From: an uncultured Collinsella sp.
GTDB taxonomy: Bacteria; Actinomycetota; Coriobacteriia; Coriobacteriales; Coriobacteriaceae
Reading direction: 5' to 3'
Assembly: GCA_900543605.1 (NCBI GenBank)
Contig: UQSK01000075.1
Coordinates: 1 to 6,653, forward strand
DNA: 6,653 nucleotides
Part shown: piece after piece, positions 4,267 to 6,653 of the stretch
Numbering within the stretch: position 1 is the stretch's first letter
Layout of the letters: the number at the start of each line of letters is the position of its first letter
Notes under the pieces: generated by a model
The model's input: the letters and a program-made list of their open reading frames with translations, nothing else
Databases searched by the model: none
What the model was told of the DNA's origin: nothing
Program-made: the position numbers and the translations under genes

Positions 4267-6653
4267 TTACATCAAATCATAGGCGTCGACGTCAACGCTC
4301 ACGCTCACGCCGCGCACGGAGCCCACCTCTTTGAGGCAGGCGTCGATATCATCAGAGACATGGTACCCTACCGGCGACTTTACAAGCAGATGGAAGCGGT
4401 AACGGTCCTTGGCTCTCTCGATTACACACGAAGCCGGGCCCAGCACCTGCGGCACCGCGCTGCCCGCCCGCAAAAAGTCGGGTGCGGCGGCGTGCCAGCG
4501 GCGCTTGAGGAGCTTTGCGATGCGCCCGATGTAGTCCCGCGCGTCATCCGCATTCGTCGACCATACCAAGATGTTGGCAAGGCGCACGAACGGCGGATAC
4601 AGGGCGTCGCGACGCTGGTCCAGGTCGTGGTCGGTAAAAATCGAACGGTCGTGCTCGGCGACGGCGCGAATGACCGGGTCCTCGGGCAGATAGGTCTGGA
4701 TGATGACCTCGCCGGGGCGATTGCCGCGGCCGGCGCGGCCCGCAACCTGCTCCAGCAAATCGTAGGCGCGCTCCCCTGCTCTAAAATCAGGCAGCTTCAG
4801 CGCAAAGTCGGCATTGACCACGCCCACGAGCGTGACCTCGGGAAAGTCGAGACCCTTTGCAATCATCTGAGTACCCAGCAGCACCGCGCAATCGGCGGCA
4901 TCGAACTGTTCGAGCAGCTTTTTGTGTGCGTCTTTGCCGCGCGTGGAATCGGCGTCCATGCGAATGATAGCGACGTCGTCAGGCAGCATCTGGTGCAGTG
5001 CGTCCTCAATCTGCTGCGTACCCAGGCCCATTTTTGCCAAGTAGCGACTGCCGCACTTGGGACAGCGACTCGTGGGTGCCGGATAGGGCTGCACGCGCCA
5101 GGACGATCCGCAGGTGTGGCACTGCAGCGTGTGCGTGCGCTCGTGGTACGTGAGCGCGGTGGAGCAGTGGTTGCAGGTGGGCACGCAGCCGCATTCACGG
5201 CACATAAGAAACGGCGCAAAGCCGCGACGGTTGTGCAGCAGCACGGCCTTCTCGCGGCGCTCGACTACGCGCTCGAGGCCTTCCATCAGCGGTTTAGAGA
5301 ACATGGAGCGGCTACCGTGTGCGAACTCGCGGCGCAGGTCGGCAATGCGAACCGTAGGCAACACGGCGTGCCCCGGGCGCTCGGGCATCTCGACGCGCGT
5401 CCAGGTGGCGCCGCTGTACGTGCCGCGGCGGCAGCGGTCGAGGGCCTCGGCAGAGGGCGTGGCGGAGCCCAGTACGAGCGGACACCGATAGCGGCGCGCC
5501 ATCTCGGCAGCCACCTCGCGCGCATGGTAGCGCGGGCTGGAGCCCTGCTTGTAGCTGGTCTCGTGCTCCTCGTCGATGATGATGAGGCCCAAGTCGCTGA
5601 GCGGGCAAAAGAGCGCCGAGCGGGCGCCCACGACCACGCGAGCGGCACCGCTGGCAACCATATCCCACTGGTCCAGGCGCTCGCCGGCCGAAAGGCGCGA
5701 ATGGAACACGGCGACTGTCTCGCCAAAGCGCGAGCGGAAGCGGCCGACGGTCTGGGCCGTCAGCGAGATCTCGGGCACGAGCACGCAGGCCGAACGGCCG
5801 GCCGCCAGCACGCGCTCAATCGCCGAGAGGTAGACCTCGGTTTTGCCGGAACCGGTAACGCCATCGACCAGCACCACATCTCCGTGAGCGTCCAAGCGTG
5901 CGCGCTCAATCTGCGCGAGGGCCTGCTGCTGGCCGTTGGTAAGTGCCACCGGGGCCTTGCCACTCGCCGAGGACAGCGTGGTCTGCTCGCTGCAGCCACG
6001 CCACGCACGGCGCTCCTCCACCACGACAACGCCGCGTTTTTCGAGCGCCTTAATGGTCGCCGACATGCTGTTGTAGAGCAGGTTGAGGTCGCGTGTCGTG
6101 ACCGGGCCGCATTGGAGCGCCTCGATGAGCTGACGCTGACGGACCGCGGTCTTGGGCGGCGTGTAGTCGAAACCCTCGGGCGTGAGCATGACCCAGCGGT
6201 TTTGGATGGGTTTGACGGCGGGGCGCTCAACGGCCCACACGCCATCGTCGCCCTTGACCACGCGCGGGCTTCCACCCGGGGGCAAGAACAGACGCAGGCA
6301 CTCGGAAAGCGTTGCGACGTACTCGCGGCTCATCCAACGCGCAATGCGGGCGGCCTCGGCGGTAAAGAGTGGCTTGCTGAGGATGGCCTCGATAGGCTTG
6401 ATGCGCGCGGGATCGAGAGCGTCGTTGCCTTGCAGGTCGGCCAGCTCGGGCACGATATCGACGATGTAGCCCGCGGCCGCACGGTTGCCAAAATGAACTA
6501 GAACGGTGGAGCCGATCTGGGCATCGTTGGCGAGTGACGACGGAATGCCGTAGGCAAACGGTTCGGACAGCGCACGGGTCGGGATGTCGAGGACTACGCT
6601 CGCATAGGCGGCGACGGGCTCGGGCTGCGCCGGGGCAGCGACAGGGGCAGCGG
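4267..6653 (-). CDS. priA: Primosomal protein N' (replication restart helicase PriA), 5' end outside window
   Basis: PriA recognises stalled forks and D-loops, unwinds 3'-to-5' and reloads the replicative helicase. The frame is open to the right edge, giving 794 visible residues with the start outside; numbering below is from the GTG at 6453, with 66 more residues upstream. The upstream part begins Ala/Pro-rich (AAPVAAPAQPEPVAAY) and leads into the N-terminal 3'-DNA-binding domain (SVVLDIPTRALSEPFAYGIP and VLVHFGNRAAAGYIVDI). Then come Walker A GVTGSGKT (198-205), DEEH (294-297), motif III GSATPS (329-334), zinc-binding cysteine pairs C418/C421, C427/C430, C445/C448 and C464/C467 plus an extra C423, motif V GTQMIAKGLDFP (527-538) and motif VI QVAGRAGRG (569-577). 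The helicase is complete by motif. It is the first visible gene of the minus-strand cluster; its promoter lies beyond the window. Confidence 0.97.
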   Translation of the reverse strand, partial: AAPVAAPAQPEPVAAYASVVLDIPTRALSEPFAYGIPSSLANDAQIGSTVLVHFGNRAAAGYIVDIVPELADLQGNDALDPARIKPIEAILSKPLFTAEAARIARWMSREYVATLSECLRLFLPPGGSPRVVKGDDGVWAVERPAVKPIQNRWVMLTPEGFDYTPPKTAVRQRQLIEALQCGPVTTRDLNLLYNSMSATIKALEKRGVVVVEERRAWRGCSEQTTLSSASGKAPVALTNGQQQALAQIERARLDAHGDVVLVDGVTGSGKTEVYLSAIERVLAAGRSACVLVPEISLTAQTVGRFRSRFGETVAVFHSRLSAGERLDQWDMVASGAARVVVGARSALFCPLSDLGLIIIDEEHETSYKQGSSPRYHAREVAAEMARRYRCPLVLGSATPSAEALDRCRRGTYSGATWTRVEMPERPGHAVLPTVRIADLRREFAHGSRSMFSKPLMEGLERVVERREKAVLLHNRRGFAPFLMCRECGCVPTCNHCSTALTYHERTHTLQCHTCGSSWRVQPYPAPTSRCPKCGSRYLAKMGLGTQQIEDALHQMLPDDVAIIRMDADSTRGKDAHKKLLEQFDAADCAVLLGTQMIAKGLDFPEVTLVGVVNADFALKLPDFRAGERAYDLLEQVAGRAGRGNRPGEVIIQTYLPEDPVIRAVAEHDRSIFTDHDLDQRRDALYPPFVRLANILVWSTNADDARDYIGRIAKLLKRRWHAAAPDFLRAGSAVPQVLGPASCVIERAKDRYRFHLLVKSPVGYHVSDDIDACLKEVGSVRGVSVSVDVDAYDLM

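Noticed and set aside
3595..6501. 968-codon open frame on the plus strand opposite def and priA
   Set aside because: It lies antisense to two genes with complete catalytic motifs, has an Ala/Arg/His/Val-rich composition typical of GC-rich antisense frames, and starts inside the long hairpin.

Overview
This is a chromosomal window from a high-GC bacterium. It carries the conserved cluster priA-def-fmt-rsmB on the minus strand, converging on the 3' end of malQ and a small fmdB-type zinc-ribbon gene on the plus strand. My best guess for the organism is an actinobacterium of class Coriobacteriia (Collinsella-like). That rests on GC content, gene content and general resemblance, and was not checked by any search. 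The first 27 bases are not genomic: they match the 3' part of the Illumina Nextera Read 2 adapter, including the complete 19-bp transposon mosaic end, so the left edge is an untrimmed read or contig end.  Layout from left to right: adapter (1-27); C-terminal end of malQ (28-257, +); a GNRA-capped hairpin (301-323); fmdB-like zinc ribbon (346-582, +); a 449-bp intergenic region (583-1031) with two copies of a 67-nt hairpin element in inverted orientation; rsmB (1032-2432, -), joined to fmt (2429-3349, -) by an ATGA overlap; an unusual 362-bp gap (3350-3711) with an open frame that looks like part of a small membrane protein and a long hairpin of about 137 nt; def (3712-4248, -); priA (4267 to beyond the right edge, -).  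How the genes work together: Fmt formylates initiator Met-tRNA, Def removes the formyl group from the nascent protein, RsmB methylates C967 of 16S rRNA, and PriA restarts stalled replication forks. This translation-initiation and replication-restart grouping is widely conserved. MalQ belongs to maltodextrin/glycogen metabolism. FmdB-like proteins have no firmly established role.  The most unusual content is non-coding. Three strong hairpins each start 7 to 34 nt after a stop codon (fmdB, rsmB, def). The first two are the same element: equal length, 15 identical outer base pairs, seven further pairs that differ in sequence yet still pair (three as G-U wobbles only on the strand that continues the upstream gene), and loops of equal size. 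That pattern looks like a structured RNA or a palindromic mobile repeat. Codon usage also changes sharply between def (C-ending codons) and the start of fmt (T-ending codons), with the long hairpin in between.
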